Positions 15,638 through 24,154 are shown, numbered from the stretch's first letter. The stretch is 64,000 nt of DNA from Flavobacteriales bacterium UBA7612 (GCA_002484335.1 DLJQ01000018.1:155751-219750); one strand, 5' to 3'. The notes: generated from the sequence alone by a model not told the origin. Program-made: numbers and translations.

Positions 15638-17743
15638 ATGTACCAAAATCCATTAAAAAAAACAATAGAATATTTAAAAGGAACTGGACCTGAGCGCGCA
15701 AAACTTTTACAAAGCGAATTTGGTATATTTCGTTATGAAGATTTGTTGCAACATTTTCCGTTTCGATATGTCGATAAATCTAAATTTTATAAAATATCTG
15801 AAATTTCTTCTACTGATGCAGAAATACAATTAAAAGGACAAATTGTACAGATAGAAGAAGTAAATCAGGGAAAAGTAAAACGTTTAAAAGGTAAATTCCA
15901 AGATGGATCAGGAACTTTAGAATTGGTATGGTTTAAAGTTTCTCCTTGGCAAAAAGATAAATTAAAAACAGATTTATTTAAAGAAGTAGTTATCTATGGT
16001 AAACCTTCTGTTTTTAATGGAAATTACAGTATTACTCATCCTGAAATAGAATTGGTTGAAGATTCTAAAACTATACCTTTAGGCTTATTTCCTGTTTATC
16101 CAAGTACAGAAAAATTAACAAAAAGAGGAGTTACAAATCGAGTGATGCAAAAAATGATGATGAATCTTTTTGCTGAAAATATTACTATTTCTGAAAATTT
16201 ACCAGATAATGTTTTACAGCATTATAAGTTAATTTCTAGACTAGATGCACTAAAGGCAATTCATTTTCCTAAAGATCTGAATGAATTAAATGCAGCTATA
16301 AGAAGATTGAAATTTGAAGAATTCTTTTTTCTAAACTTAGCTAATTTATCCCAGAAAGCAGTTAATAAACAAAAAAATAGGAGTAATCCTTTCCCAATTA
16401 TTGGTCATTATTTCAATACATTTTATAATGAACATTTACCATTCGAATTAACAAATGCTCAGAAAAGAGTGATTAAAGAAATTCGTTCAGATTTAAAACA
16501 ACCTGCTCAGATGAACAGACTTTTACAAGGAGATGTAGGTTCTGGTAAAACAATGGTTGCTTTATTATCTATGTTGATTGCTGTAGATAATGGCTTTCAA
16601 GCTGCTTTAATTGCTCCAACCGAAATTTTAGCTCAACAGCATTACGATAGTATTAAAGAGTTAGTTAATGATTTAGATATTTCTGTAGAATTACTTACCG
16701 GATCTATTACAAAGAAAAATAGAAAACCCATTTTAGAAAATTTAGAAAATGGTAATTTAAAAATAATTATTGGTACACATGCATTATTAGAAGATAATGT
16801 GATTTTTAATAATCTTGGATTATCTGTTATTGATGAACAACACCGTTTTGGAGTAGCACAGCGAGCTAAATTTTGGAGAAAAGCAAAACTTCCTCCTCAT
16901 ATTTTAGTGATGACTGCTACACCAATACCAAGAACTCTTTCTATGACAATGTATGGAGATTTAGATGTTTCTGTAATTGATGAATTACCAAAAGGGAGAA
17001 AACCAATAAAAACAATTCACAAAACTGATGCTCATCGATTAAGTGTTTTCAAATTTATGAAAGATGAAATTGATAAAGGGCGACAAGTTTATGTTGTATA
17101 TCCATTGATTGAAGAATCTGCAAAGCTTGAATTGAAAGATTTAATGGATGGTTACGAGAGTATTTCTCGTGCATTTCCTTTGCCTAATTATGCAATTAGC
17201 ATTGTTCATGGAAGACAAAAGCCAGCAGATAAAGAATTTGAAATGACTCGTTTTAAGAATAATGAAACACAAATTTTAGTAGCAACTACAGTAATAGAAG
17301 TTGGAGTAAATGTTCCTAATGCTTCTGTAATGATTATAGAAAATTCTGAACGATTTGGTCTTTCTCAATTGCATCAATTAAGAGGACGTGTTGGACGAGG
17401 AGCAGAGCAATCTTATTGTATTTTGATGACTGGAGGTAAACTAAACGATGTTTCTAAACGAAGAATACAGACAATGTGCGAAACAAATGATGGTTTTAAA
17501 GTTGCAGAAGTTGATTTGGAACTTAGAGGACCAGGAGATATGATGGGAACACAACAAAGTGGAGTTTTAAATTTTAAAATAGCAGATTTAGCAAAAGATA
17601 AAGAAATTTTATATGCTGCAAGAAAATGTGTAGAAATGATTTTATCACAAGATGAAACTTTATCTCATCCTATAAATTTAGCTACAAAACAATTCTTTTT
17701 AGAAAACCATAAAGACAAGGTTGGGTGGAGTAAAATCTCATAA
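15638..17743 (+). CDS. recG: ATP-dependent DNA helicase RecG
   Basis: Branch-migrating helicase that remodels stalled forks and Holliday junctions. The 701 residues match the family length. Order: N-terminal wedge with OB fold (about 1-240), then the helicase core with Walker A LLQGDVGSGKT (about 290-300), the DEAD-box variant VIDEQHRFGV (about 399), the motif III MTATPIPRTL, and C-terminal HQLRGRVGRG (motif VI). A TRG-like tail follows. It is transcribed alone. The downstream 145 bases hold only a weak inverted repeat (AACCAT/ATGGTT). Confidence 0.97.
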   Translation: MYQNPLKKTIEYLKGTGPERAKLLQSEFGIFRYEDLLQHFPFRYVDKSKFYKISEISSTDAEIQLKGQIVQIEEVNQGKVKRLKGKFQDGSGTLELVWFKVSPWQKDKLKTDLFKEVVIYGKPSVFNGNYSITHPEIELVEDSKTIPLGLFPVYPSTEKLTKRGVTNRVMQKMMMNLFAENITISENLPDNVLQHYKLISRLDALKAIHFPKDLNELNAAIRRLKFEEFFFLNLANLSQKAVNKQKNRSNPFPIIGHYFNTFYNEHLPFELTNAQKRVIKEIRSDLKQPAQMNRLLQGDVGSGKTMVALLSMLIAVDNGFQAALIAPTEILAQQHYDSIKELVNDLDISVELLTGSITKKNRKPILENLENGNLKIIIGTHALLEDNVIFNNLGLSVIDEQHRFGVAQRAKFWRKAKLPPHILVMTATPIPRTLSMTMYGDLDVSVIDELPKGRKPIKTIHKTDAHRLSVFKFMKDEIDKGRQVYVVYPLIEESAKLELKDLMDGYESISRAFPLPNYAISIVHGRQKPADKEFEMTRFKNNETQILVATTVIEVGVNVPNASVMIIENSERFGLSQLHQLRGRVGRGAEQSYCILMTGGKLNDVSKRRIQTMCETNDGFKVAEVDLELRGPGDMMGTQQSGVLNFKIADLAKDKEILYAARKCVEMILSQDETLSHPINLATKQFFLENHKDKVGWSKIS

Positions 17744-17888
17744 AAAAAATAACCATAATATGTAAGCATAAAATAATGGCATGGTTTATGATTTATTGAT
17801 TAATGTAACGTATTTATTTACTATCAATTAAAATAATAGATAATTATAAGCACAATTAACATTTTTATTAATCTAAAAAACTTTTATT

Positions 17889-18056
17889 ATGGAGTACACA
17901 AATTTAACAGTTGTAAAGACACAACATGGAATTGAAGTAGAAGGTAATTCAGTTTGGAGATTTAATCAACATTTGAATTTAATGGTTTTGGTTGGTGATG
18001 AATCAATTAGAATTAAACCTAACATGTTTTTCGAAAGAGTAATTAAATTATCATAA
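17889..18056 (+). CDS. Small 55-residue protein of unknown function
   Basis: ATG at 17889, TAA at 18054-18056. The product begins MEYTNLTVVKTQHG and contains SVWRFNQHL and an end IKPNMFFERVIKLS. It has no signal peptide or membrane segment. Alternating hydrophobic residues suggest a small beta barrel, with GDESIRIKP-like turns. Support for it being real: a normal start, codon use like its neighbours, isolation in a 371-base gap between recG and the ctlX-like gene, and a strong terminator (18065-18108) just 9 bases after the stop. I do not recognise a family. Confidence 0.62.
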   Translation: MEYTNLTVVKTQHGIEVEGNSVWRFNQHLNLMVLVGDESIRIKPNMFFERVIKLS

Positions 18057-18064
18057 AAATAATT

Positions 18065-18108
18065 TATACACAAAAAGTCTATAAAATCTTATAGACTTTT
18101 TGTGTATA
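18065..18108. terminator. Strong bidirectional terminator
   Basis: Perfect 20-bp arms (18065-18084 and 18089-18108) with loop AATC. The arms contain ACACAAAAAGTCTATAA and its complement, giving a T-run in both directions. It separates the small protein gene (+) from the converging ctlX-like gene (-). Confidence 0.85.
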
Positions 18109-18114
18109 TATAAA

Positions 18115-19053
18115 CTATTGATTAGGAAGAAAAACTTCTGCCATCATACAACGAGCACTTCCTCCACCTAATTTTTCTATTAAATCTATCTTAACAGGTA
18201 AAATAGGATTATATTTTTCAATCTTATTTTTTTGATCTTCTAACAAAGAATTATATGCTGTTTGAGACATAACTAAATAAGATTGTCCTAAACCACCAAT
18301 TTGTAGCATATTTCCAGCAAATTGATGCATTTGATCTTCTGTTATAGGAATAATTTCTTTCTCTGATTCTAAAAGATATTCACAAACATTCTTTTTTTCT
18401 TTTTTATCATCAATAGAGTCTAAGCAAACTATAGCATATTTATCTGCAATACACATCATAACATTTGTATGATAAATAGGCTTTCTATCACCATTTACAG
18501 TTTGATTTGCATGAAATATTACTGGAGTATATTCTAATTCTTCACAAAATTCAATCAATAAATCTTCATCAGTTCTCTGAGAAATACAAGCATAAGCCAA
18601 TTCATTCTCTCTATCAAGAATAATACTTCCTGTACCTTCTAAAAAAACTTCATCATCTTCTGCGGAAGTAAAATCAATCACATCATTGATTAGAAATCCT
18701 TTCTCTTCTAATAAACTAAGTACATCCTCTTCTCGGCGTTCATTTCTTCTGTTTTTTGCAAACATAGGATATAGAACAACATTCCCATTTGCATGAAAAG
18801 AAATCCAGTTATTTGGAAAAATAGAATCTGGCGTGTGTGGAGTAGGTGTGTCTTTTAATGTTATTACATTTACTCCTTTTGAACGCAAATCAGAAACCAT
18901 TTGATTAAATTCTTTTAAAGCTTCAGCTTGAATATCTTCTTTAGAATCATTTGTTTCTGTTTGAAAAAAATTATTTACAGCAGTTTCAGGATTGTAATAA
19001 AATGCTGTAGGTTCAATCATTAAAATAGTTGATGTATATTGTTTATTCTTCAT
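18115..19053 (-). CDS. ctlX: CtlX-like citrulline hydrolase / amidinotransferase-fold protein
   Basis: Predicted Cys-dependent hydrolase of the guanidino-modifying superfamily; characterised CtlX of Francisella converts citrulline to ornithine. The 312 residues show the N-terminal SIFPNNWISFHANGNVVLYPM, the central LEGTGSIILDRE, HxN-type YHTNVMMCIADKY, and the catalytic Cys in GGGSARCMMAEVFLP (Cys302). The preceding gene on the strand, an arginine-deiminase-like protein, is only 1 base away, so the two are surely co-transcribed. Together they could take an arginine-like substrate through two hydrolytic steps. Confidence 0.85.
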   Translation of the reverse strand: MKNKQYTSTILMIEPTAFYYNPETAVNNFFQTETNDSKEDIQAEALKEFNQMVSDLRSKGVNVITLKDTPTPHTPDSIFPNNWISFHANGNVVLYPMFAKNRRNERREEDVLSLLEEKGFLINDVIDFTSAEDDEVFLEGTGSIILDRENELAYACISQRTDEDLLIEFCEELEYTPVIFHANQTVNGDRKPIYHTNVMMCIADKYAIVCLDSIDDKKEKKNVCEYLLESEKEIIPITEDQMHQFAGNMLQIGGLGQSYLVMSQTAYNSLLEDQKNKIEKYNPILPVKIDLIEKLGGGSARCMMAEVFLPNQ

Positions 19054-19054
19054 G

Positions 19055-19978
19055 TTATTCTCTTATTAATGGCATTGTAGAACATCTTAATAATCCTCCC
19101 ATTTTAGAAATATTATTATAATTAATTCTTTCTACTTTTATATTCCAGTTGTTTTCTAAATGATTATTTAATCGAGTAAAGTTTTTTTCAGAAACAACAA
19201 TTTCAGGAGAAATAGAAAAAACATTTGGTGCCATAATATACATTTCATCTTTTGTAACTTCAAACAAATTCTCCTTTCCAAATATATCTACAATTTTCTG
19301 GTATTCATTTTCATGTAAAAAACCATCTTTATAAATAATGGCTTTATCTTTTCCTACAGGATTGAAAGTACAATCCATGTGTAAAATACCTTCATATGGA
19401 TTTTGATCATTTTTATTTAATTCAAAATCTAAAACAATTTTATTAGGAAACTTAGATTTAATATAATCTACAAATTCAACATTCGTTCTAGCTGTTTTAT
19501 AATCTTTGAAATCCTTTTGTTTATAAGTACCTACAAAAATATAATCATTATATAAAACAACATCGCCTCCTTCTACAAAAACTTCTTCAGGTAAAGAATT
19601 AATTTTTGAAATATCTATTTTACTTTTTATTGTTTTATATGCTTCTAATTCTTCTAAACGATCGGGAATTATATTTGATATAAAAAATTGATCTTCTATT
19701 ACAAAACCTACATCTCTTGAAAAAATTTGATTACAATTTTCAATTAAATTAGGTCTGAGAACTTCTATATTATGTTTTTTAAAAATTTTTTCAAATTCAG
19801 AAATTTCATTTATTGCATTTTGTTCAGTAGGATAATCATTATTTTTTACTGCTTCATAAGATTTAGCATCAAAAGTTTCCTCAAGTGTTGGAATTGTACC
19901 ATTAGAATTTGCAATCCCTAAAACTACTGTTTTTAGTTGTGCTGTTTCATTTTGTACATTTAATCGCATTGATTTCAT
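19055..19978 (-). CDS. Arginine deiminase / DDAH-like amidinohydrolase
   Basis: A 307-residue member of the guanidino-modifying enzyme superfamily. Visible: SRDVGFVIEDQFFISN (Asp/Arg substrate-binding loop), EVFVEGGDVVLYNDYIFVG (Glu-Gly-Gly-Asp core), the catalytic His in LHMDCTFNPV (about 200), and the nucleophile Cys near the end (GGLLRCSTMPL, Cys299). Length is short for classical ArcA (about 410) and closer to DDAH-type proteins, so the substrate (arginine, methylarginine or another guanidine) is open. It is translated just upstream of the ctlX-like gene with a 1-base gap. Confidence 0.83.
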   Translation of the reverse strand: MKSMRLNVQNETAQLKTVVLGIANSNGTIPTLEETFDAKSYEAVKNNDYPTEQNAINEISEFEKIFKKHNIEVLRPNLIENCNQIFSRDVGFVIEDQFFISNIIPDRLEELEAYKTIKSKIDISKINSLPEEVFVEGGDVVLYNDYIFVGTYKQKDFKDYKTARTNVEFVDYIKSKFPNKIVLDFELNKNDQNPYEGILHMDCTFNPVGKDKAIIYKDGFLHENEYQKIVDIFGKENLFEVTKDEMYIMAPNVFSISPEIVVSEKNFTRLNNHLENNWNIKVERINYNNISKMGGLLRCSTMPLIRE

Positions 19979-20001
19979 GATTTAAAATTTTATATTTCAA
20001 A

Positions 20002-20020
20002 AAAAATCCCGCCTTAGCGA
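20002..20020 (-). terminator. Weak hairpin between amidohydrolase and deiminase-like genes
   Basis: AATCCCGC and GCGAGATT around CTTA pair with one mismatch, in the 68-base gap. It could reduce read-through from the amidohydrolase gene; the T-run is short. Confidence 0.35.
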
Positions 20021-20046
20021 GATTTAATTTTGTATAAATATACATT

Positions 20047-21024
20047 TTATTTTTGAATTCCTAATGCTTTTAAGCCATTTATTGTTGCTATATTAGAAAG
20101 TTGTTCTACATCATAAAAATGACAAGATTCTAGCATTACTCGTAACTCCGTTAGTAAGTGACCATCAGAAAATGGTTTATATATATCATTAATGTTGTCT
20201 GTACCAAATGCTACATTAATTCCTTTTGGTATCATTTCATCAACAGGAGTAATAGAATTATGAGAAGGAGCTAAACGCTCTGTTCTATTATGATCAATCC
20301 AAGCTGTAGGACAAGAAATAATGTGCATATCAGCTTTTTTAATTAATTCATATAATTCATAACGATATTTTCTAGGGTGAGCTGCAACAGAAATAGAGTG
20401 TACGGCAGAAACTTTACCTTCCATACCATGTTCTATTGTTTTCTGAGCTAATAACTCAGTCTCAGCTTCTTCATCAGTATTAAACTGATCTACATGAACA
20501 TGAACTAATTTATTTTTAGCTTTAGCTGTAGACAATAAAATATCTAAATGTTCTTCTTCTTTTCCAAAATCTTTTGCTGGTAAACCTCCAATAATATCTA
20601 CAAAATCAGAAGATAAATCAAACCATTCACGAGCTTTAGGATCAATTACACCTTTTAAAACTTGATTTGCAAAACGAATCTCTAAATCTTTTCCGTAATT
20701 ATCTTTTAATCTTTGTGCAGCACGTATACTACGATCTTCTATAACTTCATCACAGTCAATAAAAGAACCTATTGCTTGACAATCCTGCTCTAACATGAAA
20801 TTAATTGCTTTTTCCATACGAAAATAGATATCATCGACAGAAGAATTACGCTTCATATCATCTACAAGATGCCATTTTTCCTTTAAAAATGAATTAGATA
20901 ATGAAAATGTATCCGAAGTCAAAGAATATGCTCTATCTAAATGTGAATGTGCATTAACCCAGCCTCCTTTTTGTTTGATGAGATGTAGAACTTCTTCGAT
21001 TGGGTTGAAATTTTTGTTGTTCAT
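20047..21024 (-). CDS. Metal-dependent amidohydrolase (cytosine deaminase-like)
   Basis: A 325-residue TIM-barrel hydrolase of the amidohydrolase superfamily. Metal ligands: the first-strand motif NAHSHLDR (His26, His28), His in LVHVHVDQF (about 200-206), His in SAVHSISVA, and Asp in VAFGTDNI (about 272). The barrel starts almost at the N-terminus, so the usual flanking beta-sandwich is missing or minimal. Substrate unknown; cytosine deaminase-type proteins share these motifs. It heads a cluster with two guanidino-modifying hydrolases, which suggests deamination of a nitrogen-rich compound. Confidence 0.8.
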   Translation of the reverse strand: MNNKNFNPIEEVLHLIKQKGGWVNAHSHLDRAYSLTSDTFSLSNSFLKEKWHLVDDMKRNSSVDDIYFRMEKAINFMLEQDCQAIGSFIDCDEVIEDRSIRAAQRLKDNYGKDLEIRFANQVLKGVIDPKAREWFDLSSDFVDIIGGLPAKDFGKEEEHLDILLSTAKAKNKLVHVHVDQFNTDEEAETELLAQKTIEHGMEGKVSAVHSISVAAHPRKYRYELYELIKKADMHIISCPTAWIDHNRTERLAPSHNSITPVDEMIPKGINVAFGTDNINDIYKPFSDGHLLTELRVMLESCHFYDVEQLSNIATINGLKALGIQK

Positions 21025-21192
21025 CGTGTATATGTTTGATTTCGGGTTGTAAAATTAGTGCGATTATTCAAGAGAAATGACCAGATATTATCTAAAAGAT
21101 TTATGTACCTTTGTTTTTTATTTCTAATTTTTACTAGAACTTTAGTTAAGTTTTTAATATTTAGCATTATAATTTTTTTGTTTTAAAAAATC

Positions 21193-21249
21193 TGACTATT
21201 TATTTTCTAATCAAAGAAAATAAGTAAAAAATATTCTTCTAAATAGTCA
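21193..21249. other. Nested inverted repeats between the amidohydrolase and map genes
   Basis: Outer arms TGACTATTTA (21193-21202) and TAAATAGTCA (21240-21249); inner arms TTATTTTCT (21200-21208) and AGAAAATAA (21215-21223). All are perfect. It lies upstream of the map promoter and 169 bases from the start of the divergent amidohydrolase gene, so it is not a conventional terminator for either. Confidence 0.45.
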
Positions 21250-21269
21250 TTTTCCTTTTATTTATCTTT

Positions 21270-21277
21270 TAAATTTG
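21270..21277 (+). promoter_or_regulatory. -7 promoter box of map
   Basis: TAAATTTG is an exact match to TAnnTTTG, 43 bases before the ATG. Confidence 0.5.
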
Positions 21278-21320
21278 CAAATGATTCTGTATTTAGAGAA
21301 TCAAAATAATATTTTTAATA

Positions 21321-22082
21321 ATGATAATAGAAACAGAAGAAGAGTTAATTGGTATGAAAAAAGTCAGCGAAGCTGTTGCCATTACTCTAAAAGAGATGAA
21401 AGATTTTGTAAAACCAGGAATATCTACAAAAGAATTAGATAATTATGGTGCTACAATTATGAAAAAATTCAACTGTAATTCTGCTCCATACGAAACGTAT
21501 AAATTTCCTGGATACACTTGTTTAAGTGTGAACGAAGAAATTTGTCATGGGATTCCATCAGAAACTAAAATTTTAAAAGAAGGCGATGTTATTAATATTG
21601 ATGTTTCTGGAGAATTAAATGGTTTTTGGGCAGATAATGGAGGTTCTATTGTTGTTGGTGAAGATGTAAACGGATATCAAAAAATTGTTGATGCTTCAAT
21701 TTCTGCTCTCCAAAAAGCTATTTCTGCAGTAAAATCTGGAGTAAAAATAGCTGATATAGGAGGAATAATAGAAAAAGAAGCTAAAAAACATCATTATAAA
21801 GTTATAGAGAATTTGACAGGACATGGAGTAGGTCGTTCTTTACATGAAGAACCATTAGACTTATTAAATTTTAGAGATGTTGATGATAAAAGAAGATTTA
21901 GAAAAAACTCTGTAATTGCATTAGAAACTTTTATTTCAGAAAATTCTCATGAAGCAATAGAACAAGCTGATGGGTGGACAATGATAGGAAATAAACCAGG
22001 TGTTTTCGCTCAACATGAACATACTGTTTTAGTTACTTCAGAAGGTCCGATGATTTTAACACTAATGAATGGTAATTGGTAA
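21321..22082 (+). CDS. map: Methionine aminopeptidase, type I
   Basis: Dinuclear metal peptidase removing the initiator Met from nascent proteins. The 253 residues fit type Ia. Metal ligands are recognisable: Asp in INIDVSG and WADNGGS, His in GHGVGRSLHEEP, Glu in ALETFIS, and Glu in the late part with QHEHTVLV. The start ATG at 21321 follows an exact -7 box at 21270. A small unknown gene follows almost at once (start 22091), probably co-transcribed. In many bacteria map lies in the ribosomal protein cluster; here it stands apart. Confidence 0.94.
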   Translation: MIIETEEELIGMKKVSEAVAITLKEMKDFVKPGISTKELDNYGATIMKKFNCNSAPYETYKFPGYTCLSVNEEICHGIPSETKILKEGDVINIDVSGELNGFWADNGGSIVVGEDVNGYQKIVDASISALQKAISAVKSGVKIADIGGIIEKEAKKHHYKVIENLTGHGVGRSLHEEPLDLLNFRDVDDKRRFRKNSVIALETFISENSHEAIEQADGWTMIGNKPGVFAQHEHTVLVTSEGPMILTLMNGNW

Positions 22083-22090
22083 AATTGAAT

Positions 22091-22390
22091 ATGAAGAAAA
22101 ACGAATATATTAAAGTTGATAGAGAAGTTATTAAAAAAATGAGTGATGATATTCAAGCTTATTTAATTGAAAACAATCTTGAACGAGTAAAAACAAAGGA
22201 TATGATGCCTTTTCTTATTGAAAAAGGGTATTTTCCTCACGATAGAAAAAAAGGATATCCATTAAGACAAATTCTTAATGATTTGAAAAAATCAGATGAA
22301 TTACACTTATTACCACAAGCAGCTCCTGAGTTTTTAGAAGTAGAAAATAAAAAAACATCGACATATTGGTACTTTACACCAATAAAGTAA
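22091..22390 (+). CDS. Hypothetical small cytosolic protein
   Basis: A 99-residue protein (ATG at 22091; an upstream TTG at 22076 would overlap map). It is rich in Lys, Asp and Glu, with predicted helices (EVIKKMSDDIQAYLIENN) and a pattern KGYPLRQILNDLKKSDELHLLPQ that resembles a winged-helix recognition unit followed by a strand ending TYWYFTP. I do not recognise a family. It follows map by 8 bases and ends at a good terminator (22398-22425), so it is likely the second gene of the map operon. A nucleic-acid-binding role is speculation. Confidence 0.65.
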   Translation: MKKNEYIKVDREVIKKMSDDIQAYLIENNLERVKTKDMMPFLIEKGYFPHDRKKGYPLRQILNDLKKSDELHLLPQAAPEFLEVENKKTSTYWYFTPIK

Positions 22391-22397
22391 TGATAAA

Positions 22398-22425
22398 AAA
22401 CATCTTATATAAAGATGTTTTTTTT
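22398..22425 (+). terminator. Terminator of the map operon
   Basis: AAACATCTT (22398-22406) and AAGATGTTT (22412-22420) with loop ATATA and following T-run. Confidence 0.85.
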
Positions 22426-22429
22426 ATTT

Positions 22430-22585
22430 ACAATAAATGATTGATTATAAGTCTAGTAATTTAAAATGAATATATCCCATTATTAAACATTTTACTTAAT
22501 TATAAGATTTTAAATACTTTATAACTCTATTAATTTAGTAGAAAAATAAATGTTTTTTTTCTTTTATATTTCATTTTATTCATTG
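22430..22585. other. A/T-rich spacer upstream of the metK promoter
   Basis: Part of the 313-base gap between the map operon and metK. I see no reading frame with a plausible start, no tRNA-like fold and no strong repeat in this stretch. The functional items of the gap are the terminator before it and the promoter and riboswitch after it. Confidence 0.5.
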
Positions 22586-22593
22586 TATATTTG
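22586..22593 (+). promoter_or_regulatory. -7 promoter box of metK
   Basis: TATATTTG is an exact -7 consensus match, placing the transcript start at about 22600, directly before the SAM-II riboswitch. Confidence 0.6.
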
Positions 22594-22604
22594 GTTTCGA
22601 ATTA

Positions 22605-22658
22605 AAGAGGAAAGATTTGACTGATTGCTACCTCATAAAATAAATGCTAAAACAGGTC
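22605..22658 (+). promoter_or_regulatory. SAM-II riboswitch controlling metK
   Basis: Matches the SAM-II (SAM_alpha) layout. P1 is GAGG (22607-22610) with CCTC (22631-22634). The loop carries the conserved GATTTGA...TTGC. The L3 region is ATAAAATAAATGCTAAAA, including the hallmark TGCTAAAA. Pseudoknot P2 is GACT (22619-22622) with GGTC (22655-22658). It lies between the -7 box and the metK start (46 bases further). The family binds S-adenosylmethionine, the product of metK, and turns expression down. Family assignment is from recalled consensus, not a covariance search. Confidence 0.85.
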
Positions 22659-22703
22659 TTCAGTCTTAACTTTGCTTTATACTTTTATAAAATATAAAAT
22701 ATA

Positions 22704-23963
22704 ATGTCATATTTATTTACATCAGAATCTGTTTCTGAAGGGCACCCAGATAAAATTGCCGATCAAATATCTGATTCAATTTTAGATCATTTCTTAGCTT
22801 TTGACTCTAAAAGTAAAGTTGCTTGTGAAACATTAGTAACAACAGGTCAAGTTGTACTAGCAGGAGAAGTAAAATCTAATTCTTATATAGATTTACAACG
22901 TGTAGCTAGAGAAACTATTGCTCAAATAGGTTACACTAAAAGTGAGTATATGTTTGATGCTAATTCTTGTGGAATTTTATCTGCAATTCACGAACAATCT
23001 CCTGAAATTAATCAAGGAGTAGAGCGTTCTTCTGATGAAGAACAAGGAGCAGGAGATCAAGGTATGATGTTTGGTTATGCAACTAACGAAACAGAAAATT
23101 ATATGCCTTTAGCATTAGATTTATCTCATAAATTATTAATTGAGTTATCTAACATTCGTAAAAATGAAATTGAATTAATGCCATATTTACGTCCAGACGC
23201 TAAATCTCAGGTTACTATTGAATACGATGATGATAACAAACCGGTTCGTATTGATACAATTGTAATTTCTATTCAACATGATGATTTTGCTACAGAAGAA
23301 GCAATGAGAAATAAAATCACAAACGATATAATTAATATTCTTATTCCTCGTGTGAAATCTACGTTACCAGATCACATCCGTAGTTTATTTACAGAAGATA
23401 TTACTTACCATATTAATCCAACAGGAAAATTTGTAATTGGTGGACCTCACGGTGATACAGGATTAACTGGTCGTAAGATTATTGTTGATACTTATGGAGG
23501 AAAAGGAGCACACGGAGGTGGGGCATTTTCTGGAAAAGATCCATCAAAAGTAGACCGTTCTGCAGCTTATGCAGCTCGTCATATTGCTAAGAATTTAGTT
23601 GCTGCTGGTGTTGCTGAAGAAGTTTTAGTTCAAGTTTCTTATGCAATTGGTGTTGCAGCACCTGTATCATTATTAGTAAATACTTTTGGTACAGAAAAAG
23701 TTGATTTAACAGAAGGTCAAATTTCTAAGAAAGTTTCTGAAATTTTTGATATGAAACCTTTTGCTATTGAACAACGACTTAAATTAAGAAATCCTATTTA
23801 TAAAGAAACTGCTTCTTATGGACATTTAGGTAGAGAACCTAAAATTGTTAAAAAACATTTTGAATCTGCAAATGGACAAGATGTTGTTGAATTAGAAGTT
23901 GAATTATTTACATGGGAAAAATTAGATTTTGTTGATCAAGTAAAAGAAGCTTTTGATCTTTAA
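22704..23963 (+). CDS. metK: S-adenosylmethionine synthetase
   Basis: Makes S-adenosylmethionine from methionine and ATP. The 419 residues have the full length. Signature motifs: SEGHPDK (about 12-18), GAGDQGMMFGYA, the P-loop-like GPHGDTGLTGRKI, and GGGAFSGKDPSKVDRS. ATG at 22704 with an AT-rich leader. The SAM-II riboswitch in the leader gives product feedback, which fits the enzyme exactly. The transcript ends at the hairpin 23985-24012; metK is monocistronic. Confidence 0.97.
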   Translation: MSYLFTSESVSEGHPDKIADQISDSILDHFLAFDSKSKVACETLVTTGQVVLAGEVKSNSYIDLQRVARETIAQIGYTKSEYMFDANSCGILSAIHEQSPEINQGVERSSDEEQGAGDQGMMFGYATNETENYMPLALDLSHKLLIELSNIRKNEIELMPYLRPDAKSQVTIEYDDDNKPVRIDTIVISIQHDDFATEEAMRNKITNDIINILIPRVKSTLPDHIRSLFTEDITYHINPTGKFVIGGPHGDTGLTGRKIIVDTYGGKGAHGGGAFSGKDPSKVDRSAAYAARHIAKNLVAAGVAEEVLVQVSYAIGVAAPVSLLVNTFGTEKVDLTEGQISKKVSEIFDMKPFAIEQRLKLRNPIYKETASYGHLGREPKIVKKHFESANGQDVVELEVELFTWEKLDFVDQVKEAFDL

Positions 23964-23984
23964 TGATCTAAAAATATAATATTT

Positions 23985-24016
23985 AAAAGGACGAGTTAAT
24001 TTTCGTCCTTTTTTTA
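23985..24016 (+). terminator. Terminator of metK
   Basis: AAAAGGACGA (23985-23994) and TCGTCCTTTT (24003-24012), 8-base loop, T-run to 24016. Confidence 0.85.
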
Positions 24017-24125
24017 TACAATTGATTTTCAATTGTAGTATCTTTATTTTAAAGTAATTTTTTAATTGTAACAAAAATAATTTCATTTCTTAACTTACAT
24101 CAATGTCCATGTTTTAATACAGCAG

Positions 24126-24133
24126 TAATTTTG
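24126..24133 (+). promoter_or_regulatory. -7 promoter box of the YceI operon
   Basis: TAATTTTG is an exact TAnnTTTG match, 21 bases before the ATG of the first yceI-like gene. Confidence 0.5.
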
Positions 24134-24154
24134 ACCTATAAATAAAAACAAATT

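Noticed and set aside
22440..22585. Second regulatory RNA before the metK promoter
   Set aside because: Only A/T-rich sequence with weak chance pairings; it precedes the -7 box and would not be in the metK transcript.
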